A DNA stretch of 64,000 nucleotides from Trichopus zeylanicus subsp. travancoricus (GCA_005019695.1 RXID01015574.1:1-64000); one strand, 5' to 3'. Numbered from the stretch's first letter, positions 46,751-58,754 are shown. The notes: generated from the sequence alone by a model not told the origin. A program made the numbers and translations.

Positions 46751-48620
46751 TCTCTACTCAAAACACCCACTAAACACATCAATCACATTACTATATTTGA
46801 GACACATAAGCCACTTGCCGGACTCCTTGTCAGATAGGAAGAATAGCTTACACCCAAACAAGAGCACTTGTGAGAGATCTATATCTCTAAAAGACTAAAG
46901 AAATTGATAAAGAAGATGTCTAAGAACCTTAAAAATTCTAGGATGGTAATAAAGAAAGCTTTATCAAAACAAGCTTCTCCACCTACTCAAAACATCAAAA
47001 AGAAAAAAAAATAAGAAAAAAAATTGGTTTAATAATAGAGATACACGATTAAAAAATTGAACATCCAAGAATGCACTAATGCCTTAGAAAAATATGTCCA
47101 TAGAGAAAGAAATCAAGTAACTCTCAAGAAACTCCTCCTGATAAGCTTTGAGCTTTGCTTGAAGGCTCTAACATTGAGAATGGGAAAGATGAACTTCAAT
47201 GGCAATGTGTGCTACCATCAGAAACTCATAGTCAAGCCAATCACCAAAGTCATCTTATCACTCTAATGATGATGAAGTTTTGAGCATAAGGTAGGAAGAA
47301 GAAAATAAATTTATTGAGCATAACATTGATAAAATGGAGATTTCTGCGAGTCTCCCAGTGGATTATCACCAAGATGACTATGTTAGAGAGTGGTTCACCT
47401 GCGAATGTGATTATGACATGATTAAATTATAGCTAGATACTATAAAAGATCTAGGAATAACTAATATGAAATGTATTAGGACACAAATGCAAGTGATGAA
47501 TGAGCTCATGCAAGTTATGGCAGTCCATATAAAGAGCATGTAAAATGTAAATACCATGCTTTGTGAAGAAATTGAGAAGATGAAAAGGATGGTAGTAGAA
47601 AAGGCAAAGGCACACAAAAGTCTATGCACAAATGACAGAGAATAACCTGGCAACCATCCTTGAGACTAGAATAATCATCCATATCATCTATGCCAGAATA
47701 GGATTAACAAAGATAAACACTCTCAAGGACAATCATGTAAATCCATTGCTTCGTATCACATGGTGACTCACAAAAGAGTGATAGACATTGATGATCAACC
47801 ATCCCAATCGCTATCAAATAACCTAATGGCAAATTATCAACCTATTAGATTTTATGAAGTCCCAGTTCTAGAGCCTGTGGAAGGGTTCCCTCTATTAAAT
47901 TTAGAGGAATTATGCATATAAGACATGGATGATGAATAGGACTCTATGTCTGAGTCAAAATAACTTTATAATTACTTTGAGAGGACATACACTAGTAAGT
48001 GCTAAAAGAAAAAGCAAACATTTTGGGAAAAGATTAAACAAGCTAACTTTGGAGCTGATCCAGCTCCTGCATTAAGCCAATCCAGATATTCATTAAAGAA
48101 ATGCTCTAAATACAAAGTCCTATAGAAGGTCATGTCAGCAGATGAAATAAAAGTGTTCATCCAAAGAGTTTCTGATGATCTCTCTATAAGGAAGCCCCAT
48201 GTGCCTAGTTCTGATATTGAATGAGATGATTATCAGCTAGTTACATCCTCTAAAAATATCCAAAAAATTACCAATTAGGAGCAAGGATCCACTACCTCCT
48301 GTCATATAATCAGTCTTGGTAATGACTTTGAAGAAGAGCCTTGTTGGTCTCCAGATGCTAGAATTCAACTAAGAAATGCAAACCAAGTATAACTCAGGCA
48401 TGGCAAAGTATTATCCCCAAGATAAGTTCCGATGCTTAGAGATAATAATATCTCCAATGAAAATAACAAAGAAAAAGAAATTCAAATAAATGAGGAAGTA
48501 GAGCCTTTGCAAGTTGAGCCCACATCTAAGAAGGTAGAGTACAACATAGCAACTCATCTCAAAAAAATCCCTATCATGCTAAGTGTGTTTGACATTCTAA
48601 TGATGTCATAAGAACTTACA
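46751..48620 (+). pseudogene. Element C gag, N-terminal part deleted
   Basis: The frame at 47057-47266 (TNALEKYVHRERNQVTLKKL) matches a segment of A gag near 16780. Then YVREWFTCECDYDM and a coiled-coil segment (47400-47560) match A at 16380-16550. The Retrotrans_gag core and knuckle region, 2-3 kb in A, are absent: only about 300 bp lie between the LTR end and the first match. C could therefore not have formed its own capsid even before the stops arose. Confidence 0.72.
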
Positions 48621-48689
48621 GATACATTGGTGCGTATGTTACAAAACCCAACTGACTATAAAGCATGCTCATTAAAAAGAGTGTGAAGG

Positions 48690-49020
48690 AGTTATTATAT
48701 ACTCATTAGACTCCTAGCATCACTTTCATAAATGATGACTTACTAGCAAGAATGACATACCACAACAGGCCATTATATGTCACTTAGAATCGTGATGAGA
48801 TTAAAATCAATCACATCCCAGATTCCTCAATCAATTTGATGACTCTCCCTATCTAAGGGCTTTAACTTGGATGTGTGCCACCTATCATTTAAAATTATAA
48901 CCATCCAAAGGTTTAATCAAAATAGCCAAAGAGCTCTTAGAGTAGGTAAATTAATAACTAATGCATCATATAAAATATTATTACGGAGGTCGTGGTTCAT
49001 AAAAACAACATAGAGCCATC
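48690..49020 (+). pseudogene. Element C aspartic protease relic
   Basis: Matches the protease of A and B: SITFINDDLLARMTYHNRP, then NRDEIKINHIPDSSINLMTL. The segment just before DSS is shortened relative to A, so the active-site loop is disturbed, and a frame change follows. Further pieces match TITIPLKID-type text of A only weakly. Confidence 0.6.
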
Positions 49021-50060
49021 AACCCTACATCAGTACCTCAAGTACTTCAAGGATGGTGAAGAGTCTCAAATTAATGGAGATGTACATCCTTTTGATGTTC
49101 ATGATGTACATTATGATGATGTAAAATATTATCAATGATCCCACGCTAATAAAAAATTCGCTTCCATCAGTCAAGTAAAGCAAAAGATTGCGAGTCTGAT
49201 TTTGACCCCTCCTGATCTAGGGAGTGACACAAACCCTTTAAATGAAGAAACCTCACAATTGTACCAAAGATAACAATGAAGCTCAAAAGGAAAGTAATTT
49301 TCTTGTTACAAAGGTCCCAAAAAGCTTAGTTAAACCATTTGATGAGGTAAATAATAATATTATAAAGGAATTAACAATATTGTATATTCCACTATGACAT
49401 AACAGAGAAAAGGAGAAATTATTTTATAAGGCAACTCCATATGTCCCAAGCATGCATGAAATCCTAAAAACCGAGGATATGGAAGATAATAGTGAGCATC
49501 AGCCACTGGTCATACCTAAAAATTTTCAGACAAGCTTTGCTAGCTAATTAAGAAATCTATCTACATATTTTAATAAACAAAGGAAGAAAGTTGTTTTTCT
49601 AAAATTCTATGGGATCTACCCTAAGGGTGTGCTTATATTTCTGAAAGAGGACAAAAGAATTCAAAAGAACTAGGCTATATTGCTCCAAGCATCCATACAT
49701 GTCTTATGGTTACTATTGGACTTTTATCTAATAATGAGGATGATCAAACATCCCCAATGTCTTTTGATACTCAAACTATATGCATCAAGTAGCCATGGCT
49801 TCACAAACACCACAAGAAGGTGAAGTCCTCAATAAAGCTTTAATGAAACCTAAAGTTATCAGGAATGATTCATCTAAAACATTTTCAAAACTAGAAAAGG
49901 AACCTTTGCCAAGTTTCATTCAACATGATGAACCAATTAGTGAAGAGATGATTCTCAAACCAAAAGAATCTCCACCAAAACTCAAAGATAGGGGGTAATC
50001 CACAATCGATGAACTAATGGACCTTTATCAGCACACAACTCTCAGAGGAACACCAAGCTC
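49021..50060 (+). pseudogene. Element C protease-to-RT linker
   Basis: The open stretch 49780-49998 reads ASQTPQEGEVLNKALMKPK, EPLPSFIQHDEPISEEMILK and PKESPPKLKDRG, matching the linker in A (EEIILKPKEDPLEHEDGG). Earlier parts are interrupted. Confidence 0.65.
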
Positions 50061-50930
50061 AACTCAAAGCAGTGCTCAAGAAATATATTGATTACTTTGC
50101 ATGAAAATACTAGGAAATGCCTAGACTAGACCATAAAGTCATAGTCCATAAGCTTGCTATCAATCCCAAACTTTCACCTATCAAACCAATACCTAGAAAG
50201 ATAAAACTCAACCTAGAATAAAAGGTGATTGAAGAGATGAAAAAATAGATTGAAGTAGGCTTCATTAGGGAAGACAAATACTCAGATTGGGTAGCAATCA
50301 TGGTGCTAGTTAAGAAGAAGAATGGCCAAATCTATGTCTATGTGGACTATAGAGATAGGTATGTCCAAATGATGATTTTCCATTACTAGTTATGAAAATC
50401 ATGATTGATAATACAACCAATTTCAAACTATTCTCCTTCATAGATGATTTTTTAGAGTACAACCAAATCAAGATGGATTCTGATGATGAAAAGTATATAG
50501 CCTTTTGAACTCCAATTGGCATTTGCTGTGACAAGGTGATTTCCTTCAGGCTTAAGAATGTGTGTGCCACTTATTTGAGGGTCATGATCCAAATTTTTGA
50601 TAACTTTATACACTGGTGGAACACTATATGGATGATTTGGTAGTAAAAAATAGTCCAAAAACAAGCCTATCCCAGACCTAAGAGTGATTTTTGACTGTCT
50701 TAGAAATTATAACCTAAAGATGAACTTTATGAAATATGCCTTTGGCGTATTATCAAGAAAAGTCCCCGGCTTTATTATTAGACACCAAGGGATAGAAATC
50801 AATCTAAGATTGAAGCCATCTTGGATATCCCACCACCCAACAACTTAAAGTAGTTGAGGTTATTCCAAGGCCGACTTGCATAGATAAGAAGATTTATTTT
50901 GAACCTCTCCAAAAAATGTAAACCCTTCTC
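50061..50930 (+). pseudogene. Element C reverse transcriptase (broken)
   Basis: Motifs in order: LDHKVIVHKLAINPKLSPI, GFIREDKYSDWVA, then a CVDYRD-like segment disturbed near 50340-50370, SFIDDF...YNQIKM (first catalytic aspartate, near 50445) and YMDD at 50625-50636 in VEHYMDDLVVK. The catalytic motifs survive, but the frame is split by stops and indels (for example near 50360 and 50508). Confidence 0.82.
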
Positions 50931-51470
50931 TAAATTGATGAAAAATGATGCTCCATTCATTTAGGATCAAGAATTCCAACAAGCCTTTGAAGAGATTAAG
51001 TAGTATTTCTTAAAGCCACCAGTCTCGATAGCACCCATGCGTAGTAGACCCTTAATCCTGTACATGGCCATAATGGAAGGTTCCTTGGTGATACTTCTCC
51101 CCTAGAATAATAAAGAAGAAAAAGAAATACACTACTATTTGAGTTAGAATGCTAGTAGGGCTAGAGAATAACTACTCTCCTATTAAAAATCATTATCCAA
51201 CACTTATATTTATAGTCAAGAAGTTCAAACATTATTTGCTTTCTCATCAGGTCATTTTAATATCAAGAGTTGATCTTATGAAATATTTAATTACTAAACC
51301 TGTACTACTAGAAGGCTAGCAAAATGGGCCTTAATCCTCATAGAGCACATTAACTCCCCACAAGGTGGTTGAAGGACAATCCATTATTAATTTTCTCATA
51401 GCTCACCGGGTGTTGGATGACTCTCCACTAAATTTTGAACTCCTTAATAAAGAAATCCTTTATGTCAAGT
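50931..51470 (+). pseudogene. Element C RT-linked RNase H
   Basis: Recognisable text includes a QEFQQAFEEIK segment, PLILYMAIMEGSLVILL, and ENNYSPIKNHYPTLIFIVKK followed by YLLSHQVILISRVDLMKYL. Stops replace several glutamine or tryptophan codons. It corresponds to 13200-13690 in A. Confidence 0.75.
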
Positions 51471-51479
51471 AAGGGAAAC

Positions 51480-51920
51480 CCTATGGAAGCTATATTTTGA
51501 TGAGGCATCATCCATCAAATTAGGAATTAGGCCAAAACTTTCCCAAATTAAAAGAGGTATTGGACTCATATTTGTCACCTCAAATGGAGGCATTTTAAGA
51601 TACTCCTATTCCCTCTCAAAAGCATATACAAACAATAAAGCTAAATATGAGGCCCTAATTATAGGAGTAGAAATGTCCCTTAACATGGGAATATTATGTC
51701 TCCATATTTTTTGTGACTTGTAATTGGTTATCAATCAAGTGGGAGGTAGATAAAAAATTCACAAATTTGAGCTACTGAAATATTATGAAAAGGCTCGAGA
51801 ACTTATGGCCATCCGACATATTCAAATAATTAAAGTTCCATAGTCCATCAATGAGAAAATTGATTCCTTAACTAAGCTAGGCAAGACACTAGTTGATCTT
51901 GATAAAAGTGAAATTCTAAT
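51480..51920 (+). pseudogene. Element C second (Tat-type) RNase H
   Basis: Contains a YFDEASSIKLGIRPKLSQIK segment (D of the FDG motif kept, G changed to E), NNKAKYEALIIGVEMSLNM (E of NNEA changed to K) and IFCDL-stop-LVINQVGG (aspartate kept, glutamine codon TAA). At least one catalytic acidic residue is lost. Confidence 0.72.
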
Positions 51921-51959
51921 TACAATCTATAGTAGATAAGTAATAAGTTTAGTCTTTAG

Positions 51960-53256
51960 CATTAAGCATGAGATGACTAAATCTAAAGCAATAAAAGAAG
52001 CAATAGATTGGAGAATATCAATCATTGACTACTTCAAAAATGGAGAACTCCCAAAAAATAAATTAGTGTCGATGCAACTCAAGAAGAGGGCTTCATGCTT
52101 TTTGCTTATCAATGACATCCTTTATAGAACGTCCTTTGATCAAATACTTCTACGTTGCCTTTCAGACAAAGAGGTAAGAGAAGTCATGTACTAAGTGCAC
52201 TTTGAGATTTGCAAAGCTCATCACTCAAGCCCAAAAATGATGGCAAAAATCAAGTGTATTGATTACTTTTAGCCCATGATGGTGAGAGATTGTATTGAAT
52301 ATATAAGAAAATATCACCTATGTCAAATTCATGTAGACTTCATTCATCAACACCCAAATCCTTTGTATCTAACAATATCCTCGTGGCCATTTGAAGTATG
52401 GGGTATGAATATAATCAGCCTAATTAAACTATCTTCTTCTAGTGATCACCGCTTTATATTAGTAGTAACTGAATATTTCTCTCAGCAGGCAAAGGCAAGC
52501 CCACTGAAGGAGGCAAAAATTGATACTTTCATCCATTTTTTTGAAAAACTTTCTATACTGATTTGACATTCTCGAAATGGTCATTTCTAATAATGGACCA
52601 TCCTTTAGAAGACTCAAGATGGGACAATTTGCACATCATCATAAGATAAATTGGAGATATTCATCTATCTATAATGCAAGGGTGAATGGCCTCACTAAGG
52701 CATTCAACAAAATCCTCTCCAAAATACCAAAGAAAGTTATTGCTAGAAATAAAAGAGACTAGCACCAAAAACTTTTTGAAGCATTGTGGGCTTATTACAC
52801 CACATATCAAACCCCTACCTAATCAACACAATATGTATTAGTGTTGGGATTGAGGCAGTCCTGCTATTGGAGGTACAAATTTTCTCTCTAAGGACTATAT
52901 TGTAAGAGGAAATCATAAAAGAAGATAATATTCATATTTTCCTAGATGAGCTAAATGTCTTGGATGAAATAAGACTTACAACTTAGCAAAATCTAAAAGT
53001 ATATCGAGCATAAATGTCTAGGACCTACAATAAGATAATCTGGTTCAGATCATTCCAAAAGGGAGAAATGGTGTTGGTATTAAGAAGACCCATAATCCCA
53101 AGTCAAAGCATGAAAGGCAAATTTGAGCCTAATTGGAAAAGCCCTTGTCTCATTGAAAGGATAATTGAAGGGGGAACTTACCAACTGATTGCTGACAAAG
53201 GAGAAAGACCTATGCTACCCATTAATACCTGCTTCTTAAAGAGGTATTATGCATAA
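51960..53256 (+). pseudogene. Element C integrase, all three catalytic residues changed
   Basis: The zinc-binding-like N-terminal part has HFEICKAHHSSPKM and CIEYIRKYHLCQI. In the core the DD35E triad reads N (WGMN, codon 52408-52410), N (VISNNGPSF, codon 52589-52591) and K (NGLTKAFNK, codon 52697-52699); the last two are 35 residues apart, as expected. Each change is a G-to-A transition in the first codon base. The C-terminus at 53014-53256 is open (FRSFQKGEMVLVLRRPIIP, SWKSPCLIERIIEGGTYQL) and ends RYYA-stop at 53256. Confidence 0.88.
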
Positions 53257-53379
53257 GCCTCTAGAGGCAAAAGGAAGAAATAAGATGTCTATGTTTTGTC
53301 TATAATGAAACGTCTGACTTTCTTAAAAAATATCCCGTCAAGCATGCACTCCATATTTTTCGAAGTAAAATATGGACAC

Positions 53380-54215
53380 AAAACCCCACATGACAAATTG
53401 AAGTCCATCTTGCATGGAAATCGAGCCAACGTCCACATAGCAAATCAAGTCCACTTCTATATAGCAAACTAAGTCTACTTCCTCATGACAAATTAAAATC
53501 TACCTTGCATGCCGATCGAGTCCTCAATGACATGATAAATCAAGTCTACTCTCATGTGGCAAACTAAGTTCACTCTCACATGGCAAATGAAGTCCATGTT
53601 CATATGGCAAATAAAGTCCACTCTCATGTGGCAATTCAAGCCTACTTTTATATGGCCAATCAAGTCTACTTCCACATGGCAAATTAAGTCCAATCTCATG
53701 TGGAAATTCAAATCTACTTCTATGTGGTCAATCAACTCTACTTCTACATGACAAATTAAGTCCACTTCTACATGACAAATTAAAGTTCATTTGGTATAGT
53801 AATTGAGCTTGCATCATACGATAAATCATGTCTACTCTCATATGACAAATTAAGTCCACTCTCACGTGGCAAATGAAGTCCACGTTCACATAGCTAATAA
53901 AGTCCACTCTTATGTTGTAATTCAAGTCTGCTTTCATATGGTAAACTAAATCTACTTCCATGTGACAAACTAAATCTACTTCTATGTGGCAAATCGAAGT
54001 CCATCTTGCATGGCAATGAAGCCTACATTTATATAGTGAATCAAGTCCACTTCTATGTGGTGAATCAAGCCTACATACACGTGGTAATCAAGTTCACTTC
54101 TATGTGACATTTTAAGTCCACTTTCACATGATAAATAAGTCTACTTTTACATGGTGAGTTAAGTCCATATACATGTGACATATTAAATTCACTCTCAGGT
54201 GGTAAAATATATCAG
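53380..54215 (+). repeat. ~25-bp minisatellite in the pol-to-PPT spacer of C
   Basis: More than 30 degenerate units of AAGTCCACTCTCATGTGGCA plus AATC-type bases, the inverse of the unit in A and B. It is the largest of the three arrays. Long ORFs across it on both strands are repeat artefacts. Confidence 0.9.
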
Positions 54216-54285
54216 AACATTGATGCACGGGCTAGTATCTAAAATTTTGTTGCAACATCTCCTCTCATAAAACTCGAGAACAGAA

Positions 54286-54304
54286 TGCGACGGAGAAACT
54301 TTGT
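54286..54304 (+). other. Degraded polypurine tract of element C
   Basis: GACGGAGAAACTTTG precedes TTTAGGTTGATTTTATC. It matches the tract of A (GACGGGGATAATTTG) with purine substitutions breaking the G-run. Confidence 0.5.
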
Positions 54305-55079
54305 TTAGGTTGATTTTATCTAGAACTAAATTTAATCAAAATTTAGTCAGAATAGAGACTTGAATGCTACTTAATTATGACTCAAATGTGAGTCTCAATT
54401 AGATTTTAATTACTGTCAAATTTGATTAAAAATTAATCTTGATTCAGACTTGAATTATTGAAAAATTTGAATTCAAGCTAAGTTCAGCCAAAGTGGGATG
54501 AGTAGGACAAATATTTGGATAAAATTTGAACCCAAAATTCATAAAAAAATTATTAGGTAAAATGAAAAATATAAGGCTTTTATAAATAGATCCTTGTATT
54601 AAATAAATTCTTACAAAAAAAATCACTCACTAGATTTTTCTTATGAATAGATTCCTGGGATGAAAATTTTTGCAAAACAATTCATAAAAATCTTGAAATT
54701 ACAAATTAGTTCTTGCAAAATATAGGATTTGCTAATAAATGTCTCAAAATATTTTTATATTCATAAATAAATCCCTAGACTTTCTACTATTTATGAATAA
54801 GCCTCTTGAAGATTTTTATTTATAAATAAGCCAAATATATTATTTTGTGAATAAAATATTAGAAAAAAGACCTTGAAAGTTTCAAATTTTTTATAAATAA
54901 TTTTTTCATAAAAATGACCCTAAAATTTATAAAATTATAATTTGGTACAAATTTTTCAAAAAATTATAAATAACCGCCTATATTTTGTGATTTCACAAAA
55001 AACTATAATTTGAAACCATAATAACTTTACCCAAATATGCTCATCAAGAGAGAAAACAGATCCACATTTAAACAAATAT

Positions 55080-55745
55080 TCATCCATATCAAATCTCAAC
55101 CAATAAGAACCCAATAAAGGTTAGATCTAAGATCCATTGAGGGCCTAATAAGAATCCAATAAAGGTTGGATCTAAAATCCATTGAGGATCCAATAAGAAC
55201 CCAACAAGGGTTGGATCTAAGATCCATTAAGGATTCAATAATAAACCAATAAGGGTTGGATTCAAGATTCATTAAGGATCCAATGAGAACCAAATTAGGG
55301 TTGGATCCAATATCTATTAAAGATATAGTAAGAACCTAATTAGGATTGGATTTAAGATCCAATAAGAACCCATTAAGGGTTGGATATAAGATCCAATAAG
55401 GATCTAATAAGAACCTAATTAGGGTTAGATCTAAGATCCAATAAGGATACAATAAGAATCATTAAGAGTTAGATTAAAGATCCAACAAGGATCCAATAGG
55501 AACCCAATCAAGGTCAGATCTGAGATCCATTAAGGATCCAATAAGAACCAAATAATGGTTGGATCCAAGATACATTAAGGATCCAATATAAGCCCATTAA
55601 CACTAAAGATACAATGAGAACCCAATAAGGGTTGGTTCCAAGATCCATTAAGGATCCAATAAGAACCCAACAATGGTTGGATCTAAGATCCATTAAGGAT
55701 CAATAAAAACCTAAGAAGGGTTAGATCCAAGACCCATTAAGGACT
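55080..55745. repeat. 45-bp minisatellite with GGATCC/GGATCT motifs
   Basis: About 14 units of AAGGATCCAATAAGAACCCA plus ATAAGGGTTGGATCTAAGAT plus CCATT. Each unit carries the inverted pair TTGGATC and GATCCA. The LTR of D enters what looks like the same unit at the very end of the window (CTTGGATCCATTAAGAATC). Confidence 0.88.
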
Positions 55746-56275
55746 AAGTTTGAGGCTCGATGGGAATTCAATATAAGGTTGAACTTGACTTGAATTGAAT
55801 TAAATTATACTTGAGTCAAAATCAAGTTTTGAACATTGAATTGAATTAGATTATACTTAAGTCGATTAAGTTCTAAAGATCGAATTGAATTAAATCAGAC
55901 TTGACTCAAAATCAAATTCTAAACATCTAATTGAATCAAGTTAGACTTGATTGAAATCAAGTTCTTAACATTGAATTGCATCAAATCATACTTGATTGAA
56001 ATCATGTTTTGAACATCAAACTAAATCAAATTAGACTTGATTGAAATTAAGTTCTAAAGATCAAACTGAATCAAATTAGACTTGATCGAAATCAAGTTCT
56101 GAAGATCAAACTGAATCAAATTAGACTTGATCGAAATCAAGTTTTGAACATGAAATTGAATTAAATCAGACTCGAATCAAAATCAAGTCCTGAACATCAA
56201 ATTGAATCAAATAAGACCTAATCATAACCAAGTTTGAACTTCAAACTAAACCAACTTTGACTTGAACCAAGACGA
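55746..56275. repeat. 45-bp minisatellite, GACTTGATTGAAATCAAG family
   Basis: About 11 units of GAATCAAATTAGACTTGAT plus CGAAATCAAGTTCTGAACAT-type text. Two adjacent units, 56057-56101 and 56102-56146, are almost identical, so this array has expanded more recently than its neighbours. Confidence 0.88.
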
Positions 56276-57470
56276 AGTTAGGGTTGAGTCAAATTCAAAT
56301 TAATTAGGTTAGCCAACAACAAGTTTAAAAGCCATCGATGACACCTCAAAATCTAGTTGACACAAGCCAAGGAAGGTCATCGATTATCAAATCGAGGATG
56401 ATTAGCATAAGCCTAGGCCATTAATCATTCCTTCACAAGAAAATTAAAATAAGGTTGGCTTGAACTCACTTAGTTAGTCACTCAAGCACCATGTTTAAAG
56501 GAAATTTAACTAACAATAAGCATAAAATCATCAGTCATACTTTAAGCTCAGCCAACATAAGCTCAAAAGCCATTGGTGACACTTCAAACTTAATCGATAA
56601 TAAGCCAAAGTGGTCATCAATTATCAAATCAAGAATAGTCAGCATAAGCTAAAGCAACTAACCATTTCAAGCCAAACTAAGGTGAACTTAAACTCATTTA
56701 GTTATGCAATTAGACATCATGTTTGAAGGAGGTCAACCAATAATTAGCATAAAGTCATCAATAATATTTCAAGCTTAGCCAACACAAGCTTAAAAGCCAT
56801 TGGTGACACTTCAAACCTAATTAACAACAAGCCAAGAGACTATTAATTATTAAATTATAAATAATTAGCATAAGCTAAGGTTGCTAATTTTTTTCTCAAA
56901 TTAAATATTAAAAGAAGTCAATTAATGATGAGCAGAAGATTATCAATGACACTTCAAATCTTAATGGGGTCAACTGACATAAGGAAAGATAGTCAATCAT
57001 ATTCTGAAATCTAATGAAGTTATCAGCATTCACTAAGGATCAAACTTAGTACCCATTCAAGTTAGGCTTCACATGATCAAGTGGATGAGAGCGGGGTAGC
57101 CGTGAATATCAAGTCCTTCTCATCCCCTTTCTTATTTCCTGTCATTTATGATTATGAATTTAAATTCATTAAATTGTAAAATGAGAGTATGCACTTGCTT
57201 AAGCCACATAGTCCCCTTTCTTAAATCAATTAATTATGCTTTCCTCTCTTTATGTCTCTATTTTATTTGGTAGATTTCTTATTATAGAAAATTTCTGATA
57301 ATTGTTAGGGTAATTAATAATAGGGGTTCGCGATTATTAGAAGCTATGTTCCCATTATTCCTAATTGTGCACTTAAATCCACCCTAAATTTTTATTTATT
57401 ATTTCAAGGTTACCCTTCGGGATCTCTAGCTATCCTAGTTGGTCAATTGTAACTCTACTACCATCTAATG

Positions 57471-58270
57471 TATTTCACTCATACACTAAAAAGGACCCTT
57501 CTAAAGTATTTATATATAGTTAGGAAGGAAAATCCTAAACCTTGAAGATGCTTCATCTTGTCTTTTGTAGTCAGTCGCGACCACCATCATGAGGATGATG
57601 GGTGAAGGGGAGAAAGAAAGAAAAATAATAATTTTCATTTCTATTTAAATTACTGCCACTTCAGCACTAATGGGATAAAATGTAGTTTGGAGTGTACAGG
57701 TGGCTTTATGGGCTTCAATTTTGCAATTAAATTTTTTAATCTCTCAGCAAATAAAAAAATTTTAGATATATTTGTAAATCTCCCACCCTTTTTCTTAAGT
57801 TTTGGGACCATTTGGTTACACAGAAGTGCATGAAAGTTTAGAAAAGTTATTTTTCTTTACTTCTGATTCACTTCTAAAAGTAATTGGATTATGAAGTAAA
57901 ATTAAAAATATAATTATTTATTTAACTTTTTTATTTAATTTTTATGTAAAATATTATTTATTTAATTATTTTTATATGTAAAAATATTTATGTAAAACAT
58001 TATTTACTTAATTTTTTCATAAAATTTTTTTTATGTAATTGTTCATGAAAAAAATTATTTATTTAAAATTTTCATTAATAAAAATTATATTTAATTATTT
58101 ATGTAAAATATTATTTATTTATTTTTTTATAAATAAATTAAATAATTTTTTTGCAAATTATTATTATATGTAAGATTATTAATAATATTATATTTGAAAT
58201 ACTATTAGTTTCACTTCAAAAAGTCATTTTAGAGCAAAAATATGAAGAAAAAATTTAGTTCATTTTTTAT
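57471..58270. other. Intergenic, AT-rich
   Basis: Bases 57880-58200 are very AT-rich with TTATTTATTTAA-like runs. The text GGGACCATTTGGTTACACAG at 57805 resembles a MITE or hAT end, but no matching inverted terminus was found before the Copia-like sequence. No gene was seen. Confidence 0.35.
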
Positions 58271-58750
58271 TTTTGGATCGAAATTGCTCGAAAGGTCCCA
58301 AGTGATTTTGATGATGACTAAACCGTATTTGATAGTTTGTTGAGTCATATTGCTTGTATCTTAGTCAAGGTTGAAATGAAGCTAAAGACTATTTGGAAAG
58401 CTCAAATTAAAGATGGATTGGAAGATAAACAGATTGAGGTGTGATGGCAAATTAATGAACATGACTTGAAGACCTATTGATGGCTTGAAGATAACTCAAG
58501 AAATCAACTTAATTCTATAGATTTACACTTTAATTCTTTTCTTCATTGAGTCAAAGATTTGATTCATGGAATTTATATTTTAGAGCTCTTGTTTAACACC
58601 TTGATTTCACTTGGAATGTCTTTATTGACTTAGTTTTTATCCAAGTTAAGTTTGGTTTTGTGTCATAAGTTTGAAGCTACAGATAAATCTATTGAAGGTT
58701 TTCTATCAACTTCGGTCTCTAGAACCCTATGGTTCAGATGTCCAAATAAA
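58271..58750 (+). mobile_element. Copia-like LTR fragment, plus orientation
   Basis: Starts with a TTGCTCGAAAGG, GATTTTGATGATGACTAAACC stretch like 6162-6200 and runs to CAGATGTCCAAATA (58738-58751), matching about the first third of the LTR at 6162-7640. It then meets the inverted copy. Confidence 0.5.
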
Positions 58751-58754
58751 AACA

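Larger units (their letters stand above)
54305..57470 (+). mobile_element. Tat element C, 3' LTR (3.2 kb, different module set)
   Basis: It starts TTTAGGTTGATTTTATC and ends near 57470 after U5 text (GATAATTGTTAGGGTAATTAATAATAG, in two runs, then TTCGGGATCTCTAGCTATCC). Modules: AT-rich repeats (54540-55030), a 45-bp GGATCC-containing array (55080-55745), a second 45-bp array (55745-56275), AGCCATTGGTGACACTTCAAAC-like units (56280-57000), U5. The TATA/GC-rich core, the 26-bp array and the 50-bp array of the 5' LTR are absent, so the two LTRs of C are not a simple pair. Confidence 0.72.

Noticed and set aside
11368..53256. Endogenous pararetrovirus (caulimovirid) origin for the pol regions
   Set aside because: An integrase with DD35E spacing, LTRs, polypurine tracts and a second RNase H indicate Tat gypsy retrotransposons; no movement protein was seen.
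11368..53256. Chromovirus or Athila assignment
   Set aside because: There is no chromodomain after integrase, and the second RNase H plus KDLNKACPKDDF style point to Tat.
57805..58200. MITE or hAT element starting GGGACCATTTGGTT
   Set aside because: No matching inverted terminus or target duplication was found, so it is left as unassigned AT-rich DNA.
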